Positions 25,010 through 33,127 of a DNA stretch of 64,000 nt are shown here, piece by piece. How positions within the stretch are numbered: position 1 is the stretch's first letter; the number at the start of each line of letters is the position of its first letter. The stretch is from contig NZ_FOIS01000001.1 of the NCBI RefSeq assembly GCF_900110455.1, positions 372,001 to 436,000 of the forward strand, in the 5' to 3' direction. The DNA comes from Natrinema salifodinae (GTDB lineage Archaea; Halobacteriota; Halobacteria; Halobacteriales; Natrialbaceae). The notes beneath the pieces were generated by a model, which was not told where the DNA came from, made no database searches, and saw nothing but the letters and a program-made list of their open reading frames with translations. The translations under genes were made by a program, and so were the position numbers.

Positions 25010-26064
25010 GCTTCCACCTCCTGTTCCCGCTCTCGGTCCCGCTCGGGAGAGCGTTCGTCATCGGGCGTCTCGTCCGTCGGCCCCGACGCGAGCCGGTCGA
25101 TCAGCTGGACCGTCTCGAGGGCCGCGATGCCGTCCTCGGCGGTGACCTCCGGCTCGGACGCAGTCCGAGCCGCCTCGACGAACGACTCGAGTTCGTACCG
25201 CAACGGCTCGCCGGTGTCGACGTGGGGCCGCTCGACGACGCTCTCGTGGCGGTAGCGGGGTTGGCCGTCGTCCGAGAGGTACTCGGGGTAGGAATCGCGG
25301 TGGATCAACACGGACTGGTCGAGGTAGTCGACCTCGACGAAACACTCGCGGGCGGTCACCGCGAGCCGGCGCACCTTCTTCTGGGTGACCCGGCTCGCCG
25401 TCAGCGTCGCGACCGCGTCGTCGTACTCGACCGTCGCGGTGGCGTACTGCCCGTCGTCGGTTCCCATCGCGGCGACCGAGTGCGGCCGATCGTCGAGGAT
25501 CGATCCGACGACGTCTACGTCGTGGACCATCAGGTCGTGGACGACGTTGCCCGGTGCCATCCGATCGATCGGCGGGCCGAGCCGCTCGGCCTCGATGCTG
25601 ATCACGTCCAGGTCGTCGATCAACTCCTCGATCGTCTGAACCGCGGGGTTGAACCGCTCGATGTGGCCGACCTGAAGGACCAGGCCCGCCTCGCGCGCCT
25701 GGTCGGCCAGGCGCCGGCCCTGTTCGACGGTCTCGGCGATGGGCTTCTCGACGAGAACGTGGACGCCGGCGTCGAGACAGGTCGAGACCGTCTCGTAGTG
25801 GGCGTGGGTGGGGACGGCCACCGTCACGACGTCACAGCGGTCGAGCAGCGTCTCGAGGTCGAGTGATTCGGTCCCGTACTCGCCGGCGACCCGATCGGCG
25901 ACCGACTCGTCGTGATCGGTGACGCCGGCGAGCTCGACCCGGGGCAGTCCGGCGTAGACGCGCGCATGGTTCTCGCCCATGGAGCCGACGCCGATGACGC
26001 CGGCTCGGAGCTGTGCTTCGGTCGCTGATTCGGTCGTCGCGTCCGCTTTCGGATCCGTGCTCAT
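25006..26064 (-). CDS. Gfo/Idh/MocA oxidoreductase (WbpB-like UDP-GlcNAcA 3-dehydrogenase)
   Basis: This 352-residue protein has the Rossmann motif GVIGVGSMGENHARVY, the catalytic motif VLVEKPIAET and GHIERFNPAVQ, which is typical of the WbpB/WlbA subgroup. In that subgroup, C3 of UDP-GlcNAc uronic acid is oxidised to the 3-keto sugar, the substrate of the partner aminotransferase. Here the partner gene lies directly upstream with a 4-bp overlap. A short acidic/basic tail ends the protein. Confidence 0.85.
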   Translation of the reverse strand: MSTDPKADATTESATEAQLRAGVIGVGSMGENHARVYAGLPRVELAGVTDHDESVADRVAGEYGTESLDLETLLDRCDVVTVAVPTHAHYETVSTCLDAGVHVLVEKPIAETVEQGRRLADQAREAGLVLQVGHIERFNPAVQTIEELIDDLDVISIEAERLGPPIDRMAPGNVVHDLMVHDVDVVGSILDDRPHSVAAMGTDDGQYATATVEYDDAVATLTASRVTQKKVRRLAVTARECFVEVDYLDQSVLIHRDSYPEYLSDDGQPRYRHESVVERPHVDTGEPLRYELESFVEAARTASEPEVTAEDGIAALETVQLIDRLASGPTDETPDDERSPERDREREQEVEA

Positions 26065-27254
26065 TGAGTGGTGAAGTGGTCTCGCACTGCTTCGACGACA
26101 GTTCGGCTGTCGCGCTCGGAGAGGTTCGGGTGAACGGGGAGGGAGAGGACCTCGTCGGCCGCCCGCTCCGCCGCCGGAAGCCGCGCCGCCGCCGTGCTGA
26201 TCGTCTCGTAGGCCGGCTGGTGGTGGATCGGCGTATCGTAGTAGACGCCGGTTCCGACGTCGCGCTCCGCGAGGGTCGCCTCGAGGGCGTCCCGGTCCTC
26301 GGTCCGGACCGTGTACTGGTGGTAAACGTGGCGGTAGCCGGTCGGTTCCGTCGGCGTCTCGAGCGGGAGGTCGGCCAGGCGATCGTCGTAGAAGTCGGCG
26401 GTCTGGCGGCGCGCGCGGTTGAACGCCGAGAGCTGCTCGAGTTGTACGCGACCGATCGCCGCCGCGATGGAGGTCATCCGGAAGTTGTGCCCGAGATCGA
26501 CGTGGTCGTAGCCGCCGGTCCCGCTCACGTCGCGGCCGTGGTTGACGTAGCTCGCGGCGCGCTCGGCGACGTCGTCGCGGTCCGTGACGATCATCCCGCC
26601 CTCGCCCGTGGTCATGTTCTTCGTCGGGTAGAACGAGAAGCAGGCCGCGTCGCCGAATCCGCCGACGCGCGTGCCGTCGACGGTCGCCCCGTGGGCTTGG
26701 CAGGCGTCCTCGACGACGAACAGGTCGTGCTCGTCGGCGATTTCACAGAGGGCCGGCATGTCCGCGGCCAGGCCGTAGAGGTGGACGGGAACGATGCCGA
26801 CGATGTCCTCGCGCTCGGCGAGCACCCGTTCGACGTCGGCCGGGTCCAGCGTGTACGTCTCCGGATCGACGTCGGCGAAGACGGGTTTGCCGCCGGCCAG
26901 GCGGATGGCGTTCGCGCTCGCGACGAAGGAGAACGGCGAGGTGATCACCGCGTCGCCTTCCTCGAGCCCGATGGCCTCGAGGGCGGCGTGGAGCGCGGTC
27001 GTCCCGTTCGACGTTGCGACCGCGTCGTCCGTCCCGCAGTAAGCCGCGAATTCCTCCTCGAAGGCCCTGACTTCCGGCCCGTCCGCGAGCCGGCCGTCCT
27101 CGAGGACCGCCTGCACCCGCCGGACGGCGTCGTCGCTGAGTTCGGGATCGGCGATCGAGACCGACGTCACCTGTTCGACGTCGGCCGCTTCGTCCACGCC
27201 GGCGTCGGCGTCGACACCGCCGTCGGTCTCGGGGTTCGGCTCGGTGTCGGTCAT
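26061..27254 (-). CDS. DegT/DnrJ/EryC1/StrS aminotransferase (WbpE-like)
   Basis: This 397-residue PLP-dependent sugar aminotransferase has TSNGTTALHAALEAIG, EDACQAHGA and the PLP-lysine segment CFSFYPTKNMTTGEGG. It likely aminates the 3-keto sugar made by the WbpB-like enzyme, using glutamate as donor. The ATG at 27254 was chosen because it forms a 4-bp overlap with the acetyltransferase stop; the open frame continues upstream, but that part is antisense-like arginine-rich sequence. The first ~30 residues are an acidic extension. Confidence 0.88.
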   Translation of the reverse strand: MTDTEPNPETDGGVDADAGVDEAADVEQVTSVSIADPELSDDAVRRVQAVLEDGRLADGPEVRAFEEEFAAYCGTDDAVATSNGTTALHAALEAIGLEEGDAVITSPFSFVASANAIRLAGGKPVFADVDPETYTLDPADVERVLAEREDIVGIVPVHLYGLAADMPALCEIADEHDLFVVEDACQAHGATVDGTRVGGFGDAACFSFYPTKNMTTGEGGMIVTDRDDVAERAASYVNHGRDVSGTGGYDHVDLGHNFRMTSIAAAIGRVQLEQLSAFNRARRQTADFYDDRLADLPLETPTEPTGYRHVYHQYTVRTEDRDALEATLAERDVGTGVYYDTPIHHQPAYETISTAAARLPAAERAADEVLSLPVHPNLSERDSRTVVEAVRDHFTTQ

Positions 27255-27841
27255 GCGAGCTGGTTCGCTCCGTCGAGCGGTTCCGGGAGCGACTGCACGG
27301 TCGCCGGCGTCCCGACGGCCAGGCTGTTCGGTGGCACGTCCTCGGTAACGACGGCGCCGGCCGCGACGAACGCGTTTTCGCCGACGGTGACGCCGGGCAG
27401 CAGCGTCGCGTTCGCGCCGATCGACGCGCCGTCCTCGATCGTCGGCCCCTCGAGTTCGGTGTCGGCCCGAATCGGGTACTCGTCGTTGGTCAGGACGGCG
27501 CCGGGGCCGACGAAGACGTTGCTCCCGATCGTCGTCTGGGTCGGCACGTAGACGTTCGTCTGGATGCTGACGTGCGAGCCGATCGTCGTCTGGCCGTCGA
27601 TGACCGTCTTGGTTCCGACGAGCACGTCGTCGCCGATGGTCGTTCCCTCGCGGACCAGGACGTCGTGGCCCGTCGAGAACTCGTCGCCGATCGTCACGTC
27701 GCCGTAGACGATCGACCCGGTTCGAATCGTCGCGTCGTCGCCGATCCGAGTCGGCGCGTCGAACTCGCCGTAGCCGACCGTCGCCCCGTCGTCGATGGTA
27801 CAGCCGTCGCCGCGGACGACGTCGCGCACCGTTTCGCTCAT
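27251..27841 (-). CDS. Left-handed beta-helix N-acetyltransferase (WbpD-like)
   Basis: This 196-residue protein is built of hexapeptide repeats (IGDDATIRTGSIVYGDVTIG and many [IV]GxxVx turns), the left-handed beta-helix of trimeric acyltransferases. It includes GAVLTNDEYPI, a segment typical of WbpD/WlbB enzymes. It is predicted to transfer acetyl from acetyl-CoA to the 3-amino group of UDP-GlcNAc3NA. It is the first gene of the five-gene leftward operon. An SD-like GAGGTGA lies 6 nt before the ATG. Confidence 0.87.
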   Translation of the reverse strand: MSETVRDVVRGDGCTIDDGATVGYGEFDAPTRIGDDATIRTGSIVYGDVTIGDEFSTGHDVLVREGTTIGDDVLVGTKTVIDGQTTIGSHVSIQTNVYVPTQTTIGSNVFVGPGAVLTNDEYPIRADTELEGPTIEDGASIGANATLLPGVTVGENAFVAAGAVVTEDVPPNSLAVGTPATVQSLPEPLDGANQLA

Positions 27842-27847
27842 CGATGG

Positions 27848-27854
27848 TCACCTC
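27848..27854 (-). promoter_or_regulatory. Ribosome-binding site GAGGTGA
   Basis: The minus strand reads GAGGTGA 6 nt before the ATG at 27841. This marks a leadered transcript, unlike the leaderless genes nearby. Confidence 0.55.
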
Positions 27855-28017
27855 GGTCGCCGCGGCCGTGGTCGCCCCAGCTCCCGCTCGAGCGACCGCG
27901 ATTCGCTATCGTCGCACGTGTTCGAACCGCTAATCGGCGTCGTGGTCGGTCGCGTATTCGTTTCATAGCTAATCGATACCCGCGTGGGCAATCATGCTGA
28001 TACAGCCGGTAACGACG

Positions 28018-28026
28018 CTTTGTTAT
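28018..28026 (-). promoter_or_regulatory. ATAACAAAG element
   Basis: An exact minus-strand copy about 177 bp before the first gene of the sugar operon. If it sits at the promoter, the mRNA leader would be about 150 nt. Confidence 0.55.
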
Positions 28027-28329
28027 CCCCGCCCTGAGCGTCCTGTAGCCACGAACTACAGCGCCATCGAGACGCCGATCCCGCGACCGTCGCGCGACAC
28101 CCGGTCGCGCTCCCCATCGATCGATCGGGGTGGGTTCGATTCCCGAAATATTGGCGTAGACGTCTGTCACGGACGCTAACAGGTACAATTCCCTTTCGCG
28201 CGGGTAGCCGAGTGATAGTAAAGGGTCACAGTCTGGGAGTCGGTGCTGTGAGCTATCCGACCACGCCCGACCCCGCTCCAGACCGCGGGGAACGGACGCG
28301 GAACGCCAGCGGATACGACGAGGACACGC

Positions 28330-28866
28330 ATGACTGACATCGAACTCACGCAGGCCGAACTGTTCGACGTGTTCAGCAACGCACGTCGACGCCGAACGGT
28401 CCAATACCTGAAACGACAGGGCGGCTCCTGTGATCTCGCACCGTTAGTCGAGCAGGTCGCCGCCTGGGAGAACGATACCAACCCCGACGATGTCACCCGC
28501 ACCCAGCGCCGGCGGGTCTACATCTCGCTGTACCAGACCCACCTGCCGATGCTCGAGGACCACGGGATCGTCGATTGGGATCCAGACGGCCACGAGATCG
28601 AACTCCTCCCGAGCGAGGAACGGTTCGAACCGTACCTCGATCGCCACCTCGAGGATCGGTGGGAGTGGCACCGACTCTACGCGGCCGTGACGGCGCTCGG
28701 CGCCGTCGGGTTCGCGCTGACCTGGCTCGCAGTCGGCCCGCTGACGACGGCCCTCGCGCCGATCGTCGCGCTGGCCCTCTGCCTGGCCGTCCTCGTTCTC
28801 TCGGCGGCACAGCACGTCTCACGCCGCCCCGATCTGACCCTTCCGCTCGGCTTTGCGAGTCGGTAG
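28330..28866 (+). CDS. Winged-helix protein with C-terminal membrane helices (DUF7344-type)
   Basis: This 178-residue protein has an N-terminal winged helix: QAELFDVFSNARRRRTVQYLKRQGG, then VTRTQRRRVYISLYQTHLPMLEDHGIVDWD. Two hydrophobic segments follow (residues ~118-158). It is a membrane-tethered DNA-binding-like architecture frequent in Halobacteria and of unknown target. Relatives in this window are at 33128-33631 and 43959-44606. It is divergent from the sugar operon and could regulate it, but nothing beyond position shows this. Confidence 0.8.
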   Translation: MTDIELTQAELFDVFSNARRRRTVQYLKRQGGSCDLAPLVEQVAAWENDTNPDDVTRTQRRRVYISLYQTHLPMLEDHGIVDWDPDGHEIELLPSEERFEPYLDRHLEDRWEWHRLYAAVTALGAVGFALTWLAVGPLTTALAPIVALALCLAVLVLSAAQHVSRRPDLTLPLGFASR

Positions 28867-29052
28867 GCTCCTCCCACACTCACCGTCCCCGTCGTCGCCT
28901 TTTCCGTCCCGAGTCGGTTCTCTCCCGCTCTTTTTGGCCGTCATTCGGCTCGTCGTACCCGATACGCTCGTCCGTCCCTCTGCGATCCGAAGCCGAGCGA
29001 ACTAGTGCCCAGTCGAAACGATGAGGGCCACTGACCGATAAGCGGAACACAC

Positions 29053-29721
29053 ATGGCCGCTGTGGACACGGACCCCTCGACCCTGTACGTCGTTCGGAAC
29101 GAGGTCGACGCCGACTGCGAGTACCACTGCGACGCGGTCGCGTCGCGGTTCCCGGCCGCCGACGAGGTGGATTTCGTCGCGGGCGAACGGATCCCCCTCG
29201 ACGACGCCGACGGCGTCGTCCTCACCGGCAGCACCGCGGCCGTATACGAATCCGAGCGCCGGCCGTGGATCGACGACCAGGCGACCCTCGTTCGCGAACT
29301 CGTCGACCGCGAAATTCCCACGCTCGGCGTCTGCTTCGGACACCAGATCGCGAACGCGGCACTCGGCGGCACCGTCGAGCACGTCGGAACGACTGCGCGG
29401 CTCGTCGAGGCGACGCTCGCCGACGAGCCGCTGTTCGAGGGAGTCGCTCCGGTCGTCCCAGCCCTTCACGGCGACGCCGTGACCGAGCCGGGTGCGGAGA
29501 TGGAGGTCATCGCCTCGGCGGACCACGCCCGCGTGTTCGGCACGCGCCACCGCTCGGCCCCGCTGTGGACCGTTCAGTTCCATCCAGAAGTTACCGCTGC
29601 CCTCCGGGACCGTCTCGTCGAAGACTTCGGCTGGGAGCCGACGGCGTTCTCGTTCGACGACGTCTCCGCGGACCGCATTTTCGAGCACTTCGACCGATTC
29701 GTCGCGGAGGCGACGCCCTGA
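29053..29721 (+). CDS. Class I glutamine amidotransferase (GMP synthase-like, stand-alone)
   Basis: This 222-residue protein has the triad of a class I glutaminase: nucleophile Cys94 in LGVCFGHQIA, and His177 and Glu179 in VQFHPEV. VVLTGSTAAVYE forms the oxyanion region. It resembles the glutaminase of GMP synthase and uncharacterised stand-alone relatives. No synthetase domain or partner gene is adjacent, so its ammonia acceptor is unknown; gamma-glutamyl hydrolase activity is another option. Confidence 0.82.
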   Translation: MAAVDTDPSTLYVVRNEVDADCEYHCDAVASRFPAADEVDFVAGERIPLDDADGVVLTGSTAAVYESERRPWIDDQATLVRELVDREIPTLGVCFGHQIANAALGGTVEHVGTTARLVEATLADEPLFEGVAPVVPALHGDAVTEPGAEMEVIASADHARVFGTRHRSAPLWTVQFHPEVTAALRDRLVEDFGWEPTAFSFDDVSADRIFEHFDRFVAEATP

Positions 29722-29813
29722 TCGGATCGGTTCCTCCGGCGTCCCCGCCGATACCGACGCGATTTCCGTCGCCTGGTCTCCTGTTCCGCGCCGCCGCCGC
29801 CTCGTCCAGTCGC

Positions 29814-30818
29814 CTACTCGTCCGCCTCGCCGCCCGTCACCGTCACCCAGAAGTGGGTCTCCTCGGCGGCGTTCTCGTTCGTGGGAGTGGCCGGCGGCTC
29901 GTCGTGATAGAGCAACACGCTGATGCGGACTGTTTCGCCTGGCGCCGCCGTCGGCGCGATCGACCGTTCGCCCGTTCCCGTCGCGCCGTCGGACACGCTC
30001 GCGTCGATGCGTCGCAACTCCGCGCGCTCGGTCACCTCGCCGTCCTCGCTGACGACCTGCTCCTGGACGACGACCGTGTAGTCGCGGTCCTCGCCCTCCT
30101 GATTCTCGATCGCGATCGTGACCGGGATCGACTCGCCGGATTCCACCTCGCCGGGGAGGTTCCCGGCGACCAACTCGCCGTCGTCGGCCTCGCTGTAGAG
30201 CGCGAGTTCGGTGAAGCCGCCGGCCGACACGGGGAACAGAAAGCCCACGAGCAAGGCCCCGGCCGCGGTCGCGATCGCCAGCACGAGCACGATCGACGAG
30301 ACGGTCGCGACCGCGCCTTCGTCCCGGCGGAGCCGCCGGACGCCCGCCGTCAGCGAGACGGTAAAGCGCTCGGCGGCCGGCGTTCGGAGCCGTCGTACGG
30401 CACCGAGCTGTGCGACAGCGACCGTGACGAGCGCGAGCGCCGCCGCGATCGACGCGGTCGTCAGCCCCCACGACGTCAGCGGCAACGCCAGGACGACCGC
30501 CGGCACGATCGCGATCGAGAGGACGAACGCCAGGCCGAGATGTTCGACGGTATCGATCCCGCGGGGATGGGTCGCCGTCGCCGCCGTTGCGGTCTCCCGC
30601 GCGTCGCGCTCGCCGGCCGGAAACAGGACCGAGACGAGCGCGTAGCCCGGTAGAAACAATGCGAGCGGGAACGTCGCGAACAGCCGCGGCCCGCCGTCGA
30701 CCCCGCCAGCCGTCGCGACCAGATACGCGAGCAAAGCGCCGACCGAGACGGCCGCGAGATCGATCGGGTAGCGGCGAACGACCGCGAATCGAGTCAAGGT
30801 GCCGGTTTCGTGGCTCAT
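29814..30818 (-). CDS. DUF1616 membrane protein
   Basis: This 334-residue protein has four or five N-terminal membrane helices (YPIDLAAVSVGALLAYLV ... LFLPGYALVSVLFP, typical of DUF1616), another helix SSIVLVLAIATAAGALLVGF, then an outside domain of ~130 residues with beta-rich sequence (ELALYSEADDGELVAGNLP). DUF1616 proteins are common in archaeal surface-polysaccharide regions, with unknown function. Its promoter carries ATAACAAAG, which links it to the locus on its left. Confidence 0.82.
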   Translation of the reverse strand: MSHETGTLTRFAVVRRYPIDLAAVSVGALLAYLVATAGGVDGGPRLFATFPLALFLPGYALVSVLFPAGERDARETATAATATHPRGIDTVEHLGLAFVLSIAIVPAVVLALPLTSWGLTTASIAAALALVTVAVAQLGAVRRLRTPAAERFTVSLTAGVRRLRRDEGAVATVSSIVLVLAIATAAGALLVGFLFPVSAGGFTELALYSEADDGELVAGNLPGEVESGESIPVTIAIENQEGEDRDYTVVVQEQVVSEDGEVTERAELRRIDASVSDGATGTGERSIAPTAAPGETVRISVLLYHDEPPATPTNENAAEETHFWVTVTGGEADE

Positions 30819-30908
30819 CGCTGCTCCACCGTCGTTCGCTGCTCGAGAGCCGATCGACCGACGAACAGTACGGATCCCATTCTCGTCCGGTCGCTACACT
30901 CTCACGTG

Positions 30909-30917
30909 CTTTGTTAT
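30909..30917 (-). promoter_or_regulatory. ATAACAAAG element
   Basis: An exact minus-strand copy about 90 nt before the DUF1616 gene start at 30818. Confidence 0.55.
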
Positions 30918-31108
30918 GACCGCGTTACCGAGTGCGACCGGACGGCCGGGCGGCTGTGCGGGCCCGAGTAGGCCGCGGAATCGGGCCGAGAACGTGATCG
31001 GAATCGGGACTGTGACTGTGGCAGAATCCGGGATCGAGATCGGAGCCACGCCTGGCGATCGCTGGCGACGGTCGCTCACCGCGTTTCGTCGCCGCGAGTT
31101 CGATCGCG

Positions 31109-31384
31109 TCAGAAATCGACGTACTGCTCCTCCCACTCCCGGCGCTCTTCGATCTGCTGTCGACCGGCATCAGTGATCGCGTAGTAGTTCGTTCGCCTGT
31201 CGAGTTGTCCCTTCTCGACCAGTTCCTTGTTGACGAGCGTGTCCAGATTAGGGTACAGTCGGCCGTGATTGATCTCCGAACTGTAGTACTTCTCGACCTC
31301 GTCTTTGACGGTCTGTCCCGACGGTCGGTCAGCGCCCGCGATCACGTACAACAGATCACGCTGGAAGCCGGTCAGATCGTGCAT
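31109..31384 (-). CDS. PadR-family transcriptional regulator
   Basis: This 91-residue winged-helix protein has LTGFQRDLLYVIAGADRPSGQTVKDEVEKYY, INHGRLYPNLDTLVNKELVEKG and RRTNYYAITDAGRQQIEER. This is the PadR fold with the GRLYPNL recognition region. It has no C-terminal dimerisation domain, as usual for short haloarchaeal members. It lies at the right edge of the polysaccharide locus and has an ATAACAAAT element in its own promoter, making it a candidate regulator of that locus. Confidence 0.85.
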   Translation of the reverse strand: MHDLTGFQRDLLYVIAGADRPSGQTVKDEVEKYYSSEINHGRLYPNLDTLVNKELVEKGQLDRRTNYYAITDAGRQQIEERREWEEQYVDF

Positions 31385-31418
31385 TGCTCAATCACAGTGA
31401 CCGTTCCAGTGAGTAGAT

Positions 31419-31427
31419 ATTTGTTAT
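31419..31427 (-). promoter_or_regulatory. ATAACAAA-type element
   Basis: The minus strand reads ATAACAAAT, 34 nt upstream of the PadR start at 31384, partly overlapping an AT-rich stretch that could be its TATA box. Confidence 0.5.
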
Positions 31428-31609
31428 CCGTATCATACAGGATTGTCCCAGTTATTTTAAGCAATGTTACCGAACCGAAACGGACAGTTCCGGTGACGGT
31501 CACTCGCTGGTGGGGAAGTCCATCGTCCGCAGTCCAAATGAGCAGTCACTTATCTGAAACGAAACGGACGGCGCGACCGTTCGCAGACCTAATTTCGATC
31601 ACGCTCGGA

Positions 31610-31942
31610 TTAGTCCTCGGTATCCGAGACGGCAACTTCGATTCCGTCCGCGCCGATCCGAACGTGGAGGACGTCGACGGTCGCCTCGTATGCGGTCGTG
31701 TGCGACCCGTCGTCCTCGAACCGCACGCATTCCGCGAGGAGATCGCTCTCGAGGAGGTTGTTGATTCGTCGGTACACGGTGGCTGACGAACTGTCCGTTC
31801 GCTTCGTCAGTTCCTTCGCCGTCTTCGGGCCCTCGCTCGTCGCGATAAGGATCGTCCGGGCACAGTCGTCTCCGAGGACGTCGAGCTGGGCAGACGGGTC
31901 GGCAGTCGACTCCGATCGAGTGTTACTCGCTTGCGTTGACAT
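31610..31942 (-). CDS. Winged-helix (ArsR-like) regulator
   Basis: This 110-residue protein has LDVLGDDCARTILIATSEGPKTAKELTKR and SSATVYRRINNLLESDLLAECVRFEDDG, a helix-turn-helix domain, followed by a short beta region. Both the ATG at 31942 and one 4 codons upstream are possible. It is related in layout to the regulator at 59302-59649. No ligand-binding Cys cluster is visible. The target is unknown. Confidence 0.75.
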   Translation of the reverse strand: MSTQASNTRSESTADPSAQLDVLGDDCARTILIATSEGPKTAKELTKRTDSSSATVYRRINNLLESDLLAECVRFEDDGSHTTAYEATVDVLHVRIGADGIEVAVSDTED

Positions 31943-32487
31943 AGTCGTGGTCACCTGGTGGGGCAGGTCCGTTCGATCTCCGTGAGCGGTGACGATTCGG
32001 AACAGCGGGGAAAGACTACCACTGTCCGAGAGGCACCGTTACATTCCGGCACGACGATCGGTAAGCGATAGTGGTATTTTATAACGATGTACCTTATTCA
32101 CTGCCGCCAGTTCGTTCCGTGAGGTAAGATCGTATTTCGATCGAGAAACTACTGCTTTAGACCGGCTTGCGAAGCGATCAACTCGCTGTTTGACGACCCA
32201 AGACGCCCCAATACGAGTGAATTCGGATTGAGGTCGTTTGTTGGCTGATTATCGATTCGGTCTACTTTCGGCCTATTTGGGCATTCTCACCGGCTCCAGA
32301 GGCCAGAAATAGGCTGTTTCCAGCTTTCCGAGTGCACGTACCGGGTGAACGGTCTCCGTCCTTTATTCGCATCTGCTCCCCTCGGTACGATGATGCCCGG
32401 ACGAGCCCCACCGACACAGGACCGCTGTCCGCGGGCCGATCGGCGGCGCATCAGTTCGTCGCTCGTCCGAGTACACCCCCACAAACC
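31943..32487. other. Divergent intergenic region with inverted repeat
   Basis: This 545 bp gap lies between the leftward winged-helix gene and the rightward zinc-finger gene. It has AT-rich stretches near 32070-32100 suited to promoters and a long-armed inverted repeat at 32271-32314. No small ORF is supported. Confidence 0.5.
32271..32314. repeat. Inverted repeat GCCTATTT ... AAATAGGC
   Basis: Perfect 8-bp arms (32271-32278 and 32307-32314) flank a 28-nt loop. It could be a hairpin, terminator or regulator site. No T-tract follows, so a terminator is unlikely. Confidence 0.4.
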
Positions 32488-32682
32488 ATGACCCCTCAAC
32501 AGCAAGACTGGAAGCCCATGGAATCGTCGACGGCCGGCGCTCGCTGCCGAAACTGTGGCACGCACGTGACACAGCAGTTCGCTCGCGTCTTCGGTGACAA
32601 CGGTGACGTCGTCCACGGCTGTCCATCCTGTACAACCTATCGGGAGATGCAGTCCGGCGGCCATCTCCCCGGAAGCCGATAA
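32488..32682 (+). CDS. Small zinc-finger protein (DUF7563-like)
   Basis: This 64-residue protein has ARCRNCGTHVTQQFARVFGDN and VVHGCPSCTTYREMQSGG, two CxxC knuckles with the HVTxxFARVFGDN signature of a small haloarchaeal zinc-binding family. The ATG at 32488 is chosen because the upstream in-frame extension has no family-like sequence. Function is unknown. Confidence 0.75.
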   Translation: MTPQQQDWKPMESSTAGARCRNCGTHVTQQFARVFGDNGDVVHGCPSCTTYREMQSGGHLPGSR

Positions 32683-33127
32683 CTGATCCGGTCCCGACAC
32701 CGGTATTCGCGTCGCTTACACACGTCATCGTTTTCTGTCGCCCCGACTCAGTGACCGGCAGCCGTCGCCGTCGTCACCGAGGGGTGTCGTCGATCGTCGC
32801 GGCCGCGACGCGTGCGTCATCGTCCGTTCTCCCCTATTTTCCCCTTCTTCCCCGCTCTGTCCAACCCGGCGTCCATCGCCTGCTCGTTACTCCCGCGTCG
32901 TGCCAGCGTCGCAATATCGCGACGAGGTACTGCGAACCGTCGGTGACCCAACAGCGCGGTTAATTGTATCCTCCCCTTACGGCGATGCTCGCGTCCCTCG
33001 ATTTCACCCGCCGAAACGGACGATGGCGTAACCTGCAAAAGTTAAAGTTAGTGGTGGGAGAAGTTGGGGTACATGGTCACTGGTGGTGGACTGCCCCTCG
33101 AGAACTCTCCCCCTGTCTCCCCGATCG
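32683..33127. other. Intergenic region before winged-helix gene
   Basis: This 445 bp gap has an AT-rich AAAAGTTAAAGTTAG at about 33037-33051 that may be the promoter of the gene at 33128. The rest shows nothing that I can support. Confidence 0.45.

Larger units (their letters stand above)
27842..28329. other. Divergent intergenic region with long leader of the sugar operon
   Basis: This 488 bp gap holds the leader (27842 to about 27990) and promoter element (28018-28026) of the leftward operon, then the upstream region of the rightward winged-helix gene. I see no small gene with support. Confidence 0.5.

Noticed and set aside
27255-27851. N-terminal extension of the aminotransferase frame
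   Set aside because: It is an arginine-rich translation overlapping the acetyltransferase gene in another frame. The ATG at 27254 gives a normal 4-bp overlap and full-length domain.
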